Positions 5,997 to 12,314 of a stretch of 12,314 bases of DNA are shown in pieces (position 1 is the first letter of the stretch; each line of letters opens with the position of its first letter). Origin of the DNA: Bacillota bacterium (GTDB taxonomy: Bacteria > Bacillota > Clostridia > Lachnospirales > Lachnospiraceae); the NCBI GenBank assembly GCA_023392995.1, contig JAEWMZ010000490.1, forward strand, positions 1-12,314, in the 5' to 3' direction. A model generated the notes under the pieces. It was given only the letters and a program-made list of their open reading frames with translations, did not search any database and was not told the DNA's origin. The position numbers and the translations under genes were made by a program.

Positions 5997-6776
5997 GTGG
6001 AGGATATGAAATCTACTGAGACAATATTAGAAATAAAGGATTTAAAAAAGCAGTTTGATCAATCAGTAATACTAAACAGTATTTCCCTGGAGGTACATAA
6101 AGGCGAGGTAGTTGTGGTACTTGGACCTTCTGGCTGCGGTAAAAGCACCCTGCTTCGATGTATCAACGGGCTGGAGGATATCCAGGAGGGAGAAATTAAG
6201 TTAAACAACGAGCTGATCAGCAATCAAAAGAAAAGCATGCATCTGGTCAGACAGCAAATCGGTATGGTATTTCAAAGCTATGATCTCTTTCCCCACATGA
6301 CGGTGCTGGATAATATTCTTCTGGGGCCGAGAAAGGCACAGAAGAGGGATAAGGAAGAGGTAGTGGCAGAAGCAGAGGAGCTCTTAAAGAGAATTGGATT
6401 ATACGAAAAGCGAAAAGCCTATCCCAGACAGTTATCCGGGGGGCAGAAGCAGAGAGTAGCAATTGTCAGAGCACTATGCATGCATCCCAAGGTAATGCTG
6501 TTCGATGAGGTGACGGCGGCACTTGATCCTGAGATGGTTCGGGAAGTACTGGATGTTATGCTGGAGCTGGCAAGAGAAGGAAGCACAATGGTTATTGTAA
6601 CCCATGAGATGCAATTTGCCAGAGCTATAGCAGATCGAATTGTTTTTATGGATGAAGGGAATATTGTGGAAGAAAGCACTCCGGAAGAGTTCTTTACAAA
6701 TCCAAAGACAGAAAGAGCAAAGCAATTTTTAAACATCTTTGATTTTGATTCCGTAAGCCACGGTTCAAATAAATAA
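5997..6776 (+). CDS. Polar amino acid ABC transporter ATP-binding protein
   Basis: Cytoplasmic ATPase that drives the two-permease importer; it belongs to the GlnQ-type family. Motifs in order: Walker A GPSGCGKST (43-51), Q-loop Gln93 in VFQSYDLFPH, signature LSGGQKQR (146-153), Walker B VMLFDE (166-171), D-loop AALDP, and switch His203 in VTHEM. At 259 residues the length is normal and no key residue is missing. Two starts are possible: GTG 5997, with AAAGG three bases upstream and abutting the stop of a small frame, or ATG 6006, with GGAGG only two bases upstream. Neither spacing is ideal; the protein core is unaffected. It follows a tandem repeat array and precedes the binding protein, so the operon order is permease, permease, ATPase, binding protein. 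Confidence 0.93.
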   Translation: MEDMKSTETILEIKDLKKQFDQSVILNSISLEVHKGEVVVVLGPSGCGKSTLLRCINGLEDIQEGEIKLNNELISNQKKSMHLVRQQIGMVFQSYDLFPHMTVLDNILLGPRKAQKRDKEEVVAEAEELLKRIGLYEKRKAYPRQLSGGQKQRVAIVRALCMHPKVMLFDEVTAALDPEMVREVLDVMLELAREGSTMVIVTHEMQFARAIADRIVFMDEGNIVEESTPEEFFTNPKTERAKQFLNIFDFDSVSHGSNK

Positions 6777-6812
6777 TTTAAATATGGGTACGCCCAGGAA
6801 AGAGGAATGAAT

Positions 6813-7703
6813 ATGAAAAAATCAAAAAAACTACTGGTATTACTTTTAAGCCTTGCTGTAATCGCATCCTTATTTACCGCATGCAAAAGTAATAATACAA
6901 CAGATAAAGGTGCAACTCCTTCAACAACAGGTACAAATACTCCCGCCGGAACAGCCAGAACACTGGAGGAAATTAAAAAAAGCGGTAAGGTTATTATTGG
7001 TGTATTCAGCGATAAGAAGCCTTTTGGCTATGTAGATGAGAATGGTGATTATCAGGGCTATGATGTATACTTTGGTAACAGAATTGCAAAGGATTTAGGC
7101 GTAGAGGTTGAGTATGTTGCTGTAGATCCTGCCAGCCGTGTAGAATATCTGCAAACCGCCAAAGTGGATATCATCCTTGCCAACTTTACGGTAACCCAGG
7201 ATCGTGCGGAAAAGGTTGATTTTGCACTTCCTTACATGAAGGTAGCACTTGGCGTAGTATCTCCCGACAGTGCACTGATTACTGATGCTGAGCAGCTTAA
7301 GGGAAAAACTCTGATTATTGCAAAGGGAACAACGGCTGAAACCTACTTTACGGAGAATTATCCGGATGTAAAATTATTAAAATTTGATCAGTATGCCGAT
7401 GCTTACAGTGCATTACTGGACGGCAGAGGGGATGCTTTCTCCACTGACAATACAGAAGTCCTCGCGTGGGCTCTTGAGAATAAGGGCTTTACAGTGGGAA
7501 TTGAATCCTTAGGTAGCCTTGATTCCATTGCACCGGCAGTACAAAAGGGCAACACAGAGTTATTGACCTGGCTCAATGATGAAATTAAAGCATTAGGAAA
7601 AGAACAGTTCTTCCATGCAGACTACGCTGAGACGTTAGCACCGGTTTATGGTGATGCAGCCTCTCCTGATAACCTGGTGGTGGAAGGCGGAGTTATTGAA
7701 TAA
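6813..7703 (+). CDS. Cysteine-type ABC transporter substrate-binding lipoprotein (CjaA-like)
   Basis: Extracellular lipoprotein that captures the amino acid and delivers it to the permeases. A lysine-rich start and hydrophobic stretch lead to the lipobox LFTAC, with Cys24 as the lipid anchor, then a Thr/Ser/Gly-rich tether (about 25-48) and a type 3 solute-binding fold (SBP_bac_3). Recognisable parts are GVFSDKKPFGYVDENG, QGYD, DIILANFTVTQDRAEKVDF, KGTTAETYF and the C-terminal VVEGG. This follows, motif by motif and from memory, CjaA of Campylobacter jejuni, whose structure contains cysteine. Cysteine or cystine is therefore the best substrate guess, and it agrees with the cysteine codons in the operon leader. 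ATG 6813 is chosen over ATG 6807 because AGGAAAGAGGA is then six bases away rather than abutting the start. It is the last gene, and a strong terminator follows. Confidence 0.9.
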   Translation: MKKSKKLLVLLLSLAVIASLFTACKSNNTTDKGATPSTTGTNTPAGTARTLEEIKKSGKVIIGVFSDKKPFGYVDENGDYQGYDVYFGNRIAKDLGVEVEYVAVDPASRVEYLQTAKVDIILANFTVTQDRAEKVDFALPYMKVALGVVSPDSALITDAEQLKGKTLIIAKGTTAETYFTENYPDVKLLKFDQYADAYSALLDGRGDAFSTDNTEVLAWALENKGFTVGIESLGSLDSIAPAVQKGNTELLTWLNDEIKALGKEQFFHADYAETLAPVYGDAASPDNLVVEGGVIE

Positions 7704-7810
7704 ATTACCGTCAATTTCTTATACCTTCGTCTCACATTGTAGGGAATAATTAAGAAAGACATAAATCCAACTTTTGACACTCGAATCAAACTTAATATTC
7801 GATAGGTAAG

Positions 7811-7848
7811 AAAAAGCTGTTGCAGAATATAACTGCAACAGCTTTTTT
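7811..7848 (+). terminator. Intrinsic terminator of the ABC transporter operon
   Basis: AAAAAGCTGTTGCAG (7811-7825) and CTGCAACAGCTTTTT (7833-7847) form a perfect stem with a 7-base loop and a run of six T (7843-7848). It ends the transporter operon about 107 bases after the binding-protein stop. Confidence 0.93.
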
Positions 7849-7977
7849 CTTTGCATAACCGAGCTCTCATGAAAGAATGACTGCGTAATTACTTAGAAGT
7901 TCGTTGAAATAAATACCTACGAATAGTAAAATGTAGTAATGCGTAAGTTATTGCGGAGTAGTCTTCATTTCGTTGAA

Positions 7978-7996
7978 TCTTAAAGAAATCTTAAAC
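7978..7996 (+). promoter_or_regulatory. PhoB/OmpR-type direct repeats upstream of the regulator
   Basis: TCTTAAA at 7978-7984 is repeated at 7989-7995, start to start 11 bp, one turn of the helix. Read as TTAAAG (7980-7985) and TTAAAC (7991-7996), the pair has the form of PhoP/PhoB-type boxes, which OmpR-family regulators bind as head-to-tail dimers. It ends 11 bases before the weak -35 box of the adjacent gene, so autoactivation by the regulator is the simplest reading. Confidence 0.5.
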
Positions 7997-8007
7997 ATTT
8001 ACATCAT

Positions 8008-8036
8008 TTATTATTAAAGAAGCTATCATCTATAAT
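8008..8036 (+). promoter_or_regulatory. Promoter of the two-component operon
   Basis: A perfect -10 box TATAAT (8031-8036) is preceded at 17 bases by a poor -35, TTATTA (8008-8013). A weak -35 beneath a regulator box is typical of an activator-dependent promoter. Confidence 0.6.
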
Positions 8037-8057
8037 AGAAACCAAAGGAGGGAAATT

Positions 8058-8756
8058 ATGTATAACATATTGATCTGTGATGATGAGAGGGACATTGTCA
8101 ATGCATTAAAAATCTATCTTTCGGATACAAACTATACTTTACTGGAGGCCTATAACGGGAAAGAGGCGTTAAATATGATTAACCGTCAGGAAATACATCT
8201 AATCTTGATGGATATCATGATGCCGGAGATGGATGGGATTTCCGCAATGGTGAAAATCCGGGAGACGAGCAATGTCCCAATCATACTGCTGACAGCAAAA
8301 GGAGAGGACACCGATAAGGTACTTGGCCTCAATATCGGTGCGGATGATTATATTACCAAACCCTTTCATCCGGTAGAGGTGGCGGCACGGGTAAAATCCC
8401 AGTTAAGGCGGTACATGCAGCTTGGAGGCGGAACGGTCAAGTCCCAGATGCTGTGTATCGGGGGAATTGAACTGGATGATAAGTCCAAAAGTGTAACCCT
8501 GGACGGGGATGTGGTAGCCTTAACCCCAACGGAATATGATATTCTTAAATTATTAATGGAGCATCCGGATCGAGTCTTTTCTCCAAAGGAGATATACAAA
8601 AGGGTATGGCAGGATGCACCACTGGGGAACGAAAGCACAGTAGCAGTACATATCAGGCATTTGAGGGAAAAGATTGAAATAAATCCTGCCGATCCAAGAT
8701 ACCTCAAAGTAGTGTGGGGGCAGGGCTATAAAATTGAGAAAGGAACATGGAAATGA
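8058..8756 (+). CDS. OmpR/PhoB-family response regulator
   Basis: Cytoplasmic transcription factor of a two-component system. The receiver domain (about 1-118) has the acidic pair Asp8-Asp9, phosphoacceptor Asp52 in LILMDIMMP, Thr79 and Lys101 (ITKPF), all in place. The winged-helix DNA-binding domain (about 130-230) shows LTPTEYDILKLLMEHPDRVF, VAVHIRHLREKIE and VWGQGYKI. At 232 residues it has the family's length. AAAGGAGG lies about 8 bases before the ATG. The stop overlaps the kinase start, so the two are coupled. The direct repeats upstream suggest it controls its own promoter. The signal and regulon cannot be told from sequence; the ABC operon upstream is a possible target only by position and has its own promoter and terminator. 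Confidence 0.93.
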   Translation: MYNILICDDERDIVNALKIYLSDTNYTLLEAYNGKEALNMINRQEIHLILMDIMMPEMDGISAMVKIRETSNVPIILLTAKGEDTDKVLGLNIGADDYITKPFHPVEVAARVKSQLRRYMQLGGGTVKSQMLCIGGIELDDKSKSVTLDGDVVALTPTEYDILKLLMEHPDRVFSPKEIYKRVWQDAPLGNESTVAVHIRHLREKIEINPADPRYLKVVWGQGYKIEKGTWK

Positions 8757-10789
8757 AAAATAGACAATGGGCATATGGGTTACCAGCGAAAATCGCTGCA
8801 TTCTTTTTGTTGGTTATCATGGCTTGCATGACACTGGCCAGTGTGGCAGGAGTAGGTCTTTTATGGAATTATAAATTTTATACAAAGAGTATTGAGGAAA
8901 TCAAAGAGGATACCTTCCATTCGATGGGCTATAATGTAAGTTTTACGGTTCTAAGGATGGTGTTGACGGATGACCTTCAAAATATAACCGAATATTGTAG
9001 GAATAGAAACCTCTCCTTCCTTATTCAGGATAAAGATGGTAGACAAATATGGAGAAGTAACAGTTTAGAGAAGGTGTCTTGGGAATATGAATACGACTAT
9101 ATTGTGGATCATAATAACCTTGGAGCGACAAAGAATATTCAGATAAAGTTAATATCGGCGGCTGGTGAAACTGTGAGCAAAATCATTAGAGATGGGCAGG
9201 AAGGGGATACCACAGAGGAGGATACGCCGGCTGAGAAGGATATGCCGACTGGGAAGGATATGCCGACTGAGAAGGATATACCGACTGAGAAGGAGTATAT
9301 TGTTCACATGTATCTAGCAGACGGTTTCACGGAGCAAAGTGAGTTTTCGACCGCAAATATGCTTATTCATATTGGTTTTGCACTCAGGTATTGGATCTAC
9401 CCCATTGGTATTCTGGAACTGCTATTCACAGTGGTCACCTTCATTCTACTTATATGCAGTGCAGGACATAAAAGGGGAAAAGAGGAAATCTACGCAAGTG
9501 AAGCAGTGAAAATACCATTTGAACTACTAACACTATTCTTCATTTTGGCACTCTCCCTGGCGGTAGCTAGCACTGATGAAATTATGTACAGTGGTTATCC
9601 TGATGTCATGATTTTAGCCTATATGGCAGCAGAATTTATCTTAGGCATAGTTCTTGGTACCTTGTACTGCATGAATTTTGCAGTACGTGTGAAGCTGGGA
9701 AGCTGGTGGAAAAATACAATCAGCTATCGATTTTTTATACTCCTTAGACGTATAAGTAAAGCGCTGGGTTTTGGGATAAAGGTACTATTCCGTAATATAG
9801 GGTTTATCTGGAAAGCTGCCATCCTAGTTATTGTAATTACCTTTGGAGAGCTTCTGGGCATTATGCTATGTTATTGGGAAACAGATAATTTGCTCCTGCT
9901 CTGGCTTCTGGAAAAGATAATACTAATACCGGTTATTCTATATATAGCTTTAGTACTTAACAGGCTTCAAAAAGGCAGCCAGGCCATAGCAAAGGGAGAT
10001 TTGGCTTATCAGGTTGATACAAAATTCATGCTTTGGGACTTTAAGCAGCACGGAGAGAATCTTAACAGCATTGGGCTGGGAATGACTCATGCGGTGGAGG
10101 ATCGCCTCAAAAGCGAGCGCTTTAAAACAGAACTGATAACCAATGTCTCTCACGATATCAAAACACCCCTTACCTCCATTATCAACTATTCGGATCTTAT
10201 CGGTAAGGAAGAGACAGAAAATGAAAAAATAACAGAATACGCTGAGGTACTGCTTCGCCAGTCAGAGCGGCTTAAGAAGCTGATTGAAGATTTGGTAGAG
10301 GCTTCCAAAGCCTCCACCGGCAGCATTGAGGTGCTACTTACTCGCTGTGAGGTTGGAGTACTTCTGACGCAGACAGCAGGGGAATATGAACAAAGGCTGA
10401 GAGACTGTAAGCTGGAGCTGATTATCAAACAGCAGAGTAATCCGGTTATGATTCTGGCGGATGGACGGCATATCTGGCGGGTATTCGATAATCTGATGAA
10501 TAATATCTGTAAGTATGCACAAAGCGGAACCCGGGTTTATATTAATGTTGAAGAGAAAGGCGAAGAAGCAATCATTGTGTTTAAAAACACCTCAAAATAT
10601 TCGCTGGATATTTCTACTGAAGAGCTGCTGGAGCGCTTCGTCCGTGGCGACAGTTCCAGGAATATGGAGGGCAACGGGCTTGGACTTTCCATTGCTCAAA
10701 GTCTGACGGAACTGCAAAATGGTAAACTAGAGCTTATGGTAGATGGGGATTTATTCAAGGTAAGCTTGAGGTTTAAGAGCATTCGCTAA
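8753..10789 (+). CDS. Multi-membrane sensor histidine kinase
   Basis: Partner of the regulator it overlaps by ATGA (8753-8756). ATG 8753 is preferred over ATG 8747 because AAAGGA then lies eight bases away. Numbering from the ATG at 8747: membrane helix about 15-38; an extracellular domain about 40-203 with a repeat-derived, charged Pro/Lys/Asp/Glu stretch (about 158-183); then five more hydrophobic segments (about 206-238, 257-274, 286-312, 353-375, 381-404). A HAMP-like linker leads to the H-box NVSHDIKTP with phosphorylated His469. The ATPase domain has the N-box (FDNLMNNICKYA, about 580-591) and GNGLGLSIA (642-650), but no DxGxG box: the corresponding place reads VFKNTSKYS. This is a normal feature of this kinase subgroup in my recollection rather than proof of inactivity. 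The signal is unknown; the many membrane segments recall kinases that sense the envelope. Confidence 0.92.
   Translation: MKNRQWAYGLPAKIAAFFLLVIMACMTLASVAGVGLLWNYKFYTKSIEEIKEDTFHSMGYNVSFTVLRMVLTDDLQNITEYCRNRNLSFLIQDKDGRQIWRSNSLEKVSWEYEYDYIVDHNNLGATKNIQIKLISAAGETVSKIIRDGQEGDTTEEDTPAEKDMPTGKDMPTEKDIPTEKEYIVHMYLADGFTEQSEFSTANMLIHIGFALRYWIYPIGILELLFTVVTFILLICSAGHKRGKEEIYASEAVKIPFELLTLFFILALSLAVASTDEIMYSGYPDVMILAYMAAEFILGIVLGTLYCMNFAVRVKLGSWWKNTISYRFFILLRRISKALGFGIKVLFRNIGFIWKAAILVIVITFGELLGIMLCYWETDNLLLLWLLEKIILIPVILYIALVLNRLQKGSQAIAKGDLAYQVDTKFMLWDFKQHGENLNSIGLGMTHAVEDRLKSERFKTELITNVSHDIKTPLTSIINYSDLIGKEETENEKITEYAEVLLRQSERLKKLIEDLVEASKASTGSIEVLLTRCEVGVLLTQTAGEYEQRLRDCKLELIIKQQSNPVMILADGRHIWRVFDNLMNNICKYAQSGTRVYINVEEKGEEAIIVFKNTSKYSLDISTEELLERFVRGDSSRNMEGNGLGLSIAQSLTELQNGKLELMVDGDLFKVSLRFKSIR
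9221..9292 (+). repeat. Four 18-bp tandem repeats inside the kinase gene
   Basis: Units at 9221-9238, 9239-9256, 9257-9274 and 9275-9292, differing by only a few bases, encode a six-residue repeat Asp-x-Pro-(Thr/Ala)-(Glu/Gly)-Lys. The unit is a multiple of three, so gain or loss of copies keeps the frame. It lies in the predicted extracellular loop, just before the second membrane segment. Confidence 0.88.
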
Positions 10790-10861
10790 TAAAAAACGGT
10801 ATATATCTGGTAGTTCTGATATAGGATGGAGATGCATCGAAATATATATTATATAAAAATA

Positions 10862-10897
10862 CAGGGCGGCGAACCATTTCTTCGGTTTGCCGCCCTG
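10862..10897 (-). terminator. Strong hairpin between convergent genes
   Basis: CAGGGCGGCGAACC (10862-10875) pairs along its whole length, with one G-T pair, with GGTTTGCCGCCCTG (10884-10897) around an 8-base loop. On the minus strand the hairpin is followed by TATTTTTATAT, so it best serves as the terminator of the MFS gene. On the plus strand no T-run follows, but it is the only strong hairpin after the kinase and may stop that transcript too. Confidence 0.75.
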
Positions 10898-11083
10898 ATC
10901 TGCCAACCTGTCATATGATTGCGATCCTTTTGCACAGTTCGTCTTTCATTCGTTAAGAAACTATATAATATGAATTCATACAATAACAATCCAAACAATA
11001 CGAATAAGTATAATTAGAATCCATGCAGAAAGATTCCATTCATTTGGTATTATCACTCATTTTAATAATGTAATTCATAGCTA

Positions 11084-12250
11084 TTATTTTGCTTGCAGGA
11101 TGTTCTTGTAATTTTGATAGAAAATTATAAATAGAAGCAGACCCAAAAAACAGAACCCTGTTCCCAAGGCCATTGCAAAACTCAAGTTTTTATCGGATAG
11201 TTTCCCGAATAGAAGATTGCTCCCTATTCCTACACTTTCGATTAATACGGCATAGATACTAAGCTCTGTGGCTCGATTGGAGGAAACTACAAGCTTATTT
11301 TGCAAAGACATTTGCAAAGGCTGGAACAAGCTGAAGGAAAGCCTTAATAATGAGACTGCAAGAATAGAAAGCCACGGATTGTTTGTTAAAGTTAGAGCGC
11401 CGCAGGCAAATATTGCACCAAGATACAGGATAATTGCAAAGGGCAGAACTCCCAGCTTTCGAGTCAAATTTGCTGAAAAAACACCAAGAAGACCAATAAT
11501 CGTTACACCGATATAAATATATCCGATGGAGTGATTGGATAGCCCGGCACTTACATATTGAAGCTGATTAAGAAACACAGTGATCGTTTGATGAGTTTCA
11601 TTTAACAAGGCGACGCCAAGTAAAAAAAGGAGTAAATGTTTATTGCTAAGGTAGTGTTTCAGAAGCTTTAAAAATCCACTGGGGAAAGCATGTTCTTGTT
11701 CCTTCCCTTTATCAACCTCCCGGAGTGCTAATGAGAGCAGGGCGGCTATTGCATAACTAAATACGGTTAACAGACCGCTTAATCTATAATTTTCACCAAT
11801 GAATACAGAATAGATTGTGGAGGCAAACAATAAACCTATGGTTTGGAGTGTATGATAGATACCAAATACCTTTTGCGACTTTTCCTCAGGACAGGATAAA
11901 TAGAGAATACTATAATCCACACCGGAAAGACCTGCGATAATAATACTTAACATAACCCGCTCAATCAAAAAACCTGTAAAACCCGAGGCTCTCCAAAAGA
12001 CAAGCTTTGATATAACATATAGGCAACAGCAGAAAACCATAGTTCTTTTATAGCCTATTTTATCTGCAATTATTCCCCAGGGCAGCTCAAGCAATAAGCA
12101 GAGAGCAAGGGAGACACTTTCTATAATCGTAATCTGAAAAACGGTAACACCTGCCGACTGCCTGTACAGGGTGGCAATCGGTCCGTAAAAGACCATACCC
12201 TGCAAAAGGGATATGGCAAACATAAGTCCAATATTTCTGTTGGATTTCAT
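11084..12250 (-). CDS. Major facilitator superfamily transporter
   Basis: Polytopic cytoplasmic-membrane permease of 388 residues with about 12 hydrophobic segments, the normal MFS size. The loop between helices 2 and 3 carries motif A in the form GIIADKIGYKRT (59-70), preceded by LLLELPW, as in many Firmicutes MFS efflux-type proteins. A central charged loop (about 195-212, REVDKGKEQEH) divides the two halves. The start is ATG at 12250 reading leftward, with AAAGGA nine bases upstream. It is transcribed toward the two-component genes and is not part of their operon. The substrate cannot be predicted; drug export is a common guess for the family and is unsupported here. Confidence 0.88.
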   Translation of the reverse strand: MKSNRNIGLMFAISLLQGMVFYGPIATLYRQSAGVTVFQITIIESVSLALCLLLELPWGIIADKIGYKRTMVFCCCLYVISKLVFWRASGFTGFLIERVMLSIIIAGLSGVDYSILYLSCPEEKSQKVFGIYHTLQTIGLLFASTIYSVFIGENYRLSGLLTVFSYAIAALLSLALREVDKGKEQEHAFPSGFLKLLKHYLSNKHLLLFLLGVALLNETHQTITVFLNQLQYVSAGLSNHSIGYIYIGVTIIGLLGVFSANLTRKLGVLPFAIILYLGAIFACGALTLTNNPWLSILAVSLLRLSFSLFQPLQMSLQNKLVVSSNRATELSIYAVLIESVGIGSNLLFGKLSDKNLSFAMALGTGFCFLGLLLFIIFYQNYKNILQAK

Positions 12251-12285
12251 AATTTAACGTCCTTTCAATTTAAGATACAACAAAC

Positions 12286-12308
12286 AGCACTGAAGGGCTT
12301 CCAGTGCT
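12286..12308 (-). terminator. Right-edge hairpin, possible terminator of an off-window gene
   Basis: AGCACTG (12286-12292) and CAGTGCT (12302-12308) form a 7-bp stem with a 9-base loop, flanked by AAAAAA up to the window end. On the minus strand the next bases are GTTTGTTGT, a moderately T-rich tail. It may end a leftward gene lying beyond the window. The DNA between it and the MFS start is too short to hold a clear promoter. Confidence 0.4.
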
Positions 12309-12314
12309 AAAAAA

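Larger units (their letters stand above)
7849..8057. other. Spacer and promoter region of the two-component system
   Basis: No gene. With the terminator to its left, this completes the 354-base gap before the response regulator. The word TTCGTTGAA occurs at 7900-7908 and 7969-7977, and TGCGTAA at 7882-7888 and 7940-7946, in the same order, so an imperfect direct duplication is possible. The operator-like repeats and promoter at its right end are listed separately. Confidence 0.4.

Noticed and set aside
6419..6886. A 155-codon minus-strand frame across the ATPase end and binding-protein start
   Set aside because: It lies opposite two clearly conserved genes, has no ribosome binding site of note, and its Ser-rich composition is that of antisense reading.
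11268..11516. Plus-strand frame inside the MFS gene
   Set aside because: It is antisense to a conserved transporter and has no independent support.

Overview
The window looks like chromosomal DNA of a low-GC, Gram-positive anaerobe of the Clostridia, most likely a Lachnospiraceae relative. I infer this from the AT-rich base use, AAGGAGG-type ribosome binding sites, TTGACA/TATAAT promoters, hairpin-plus-T terminators, and the gene families (a SigV/RsiV pair, a GS39-like reductase, an OmpR-family two-component pair with a large multi-membrane kinase). No phage, insertion sequence, CRISPR array, tRNA or rRNA was seen.

Layout from left to right: a short non-coding left edge with a hairpin (167-202); an ECF sigma factor and its membrane anti-sigma factor of the SigV/RsiV lysozyme-sensing type (312-1768); a Nudix hydrolase of the coenzyme A pyrophosphatase type (2010-2621); a short-chain dehydrogenase like B. 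subtilis general stress protein 39 (2909-3784); a 400-base spacer with small repeats and a long imperfect hairpin; a polar amino acid ABC transporter operon (promoter 4100, genes to 7703) ending in a strong terminator (7811-7848); a two-component system (8058-10789) with a probable autoregulatory site; a strong hairpin (10862-10897); and, on the minus strand, an MFS permease (12250-11084).

The most interesting part is the head of the ABC operon. A good promoter is followed by a well-placed 24-codon reading frame (4185-4259) with three consecutive cysteine codons. Next come competing RNA helices and a clear intrinsic terminator (4307-4340) just before the first permease. This is the architecture of ribosome-mediated transcription attenuation. 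The distal gene of the operon is a binding protein that closely resembles CjaA, the cysteine-binding protein of Campylobacter. The two clues independently point to cyst(e)ine as the substrate, with cysteine starvation as the probable inducing signal.

Inside the same operon, between the second permease and the ATPase, lies a degenerate tandem array of nine roughly 23-bp units (5724-5928). A related word occurs in the spacer upstream of the operon. The sensor kinase also carries a four-unit 18-bp tandem repeat in its extracellular domain.
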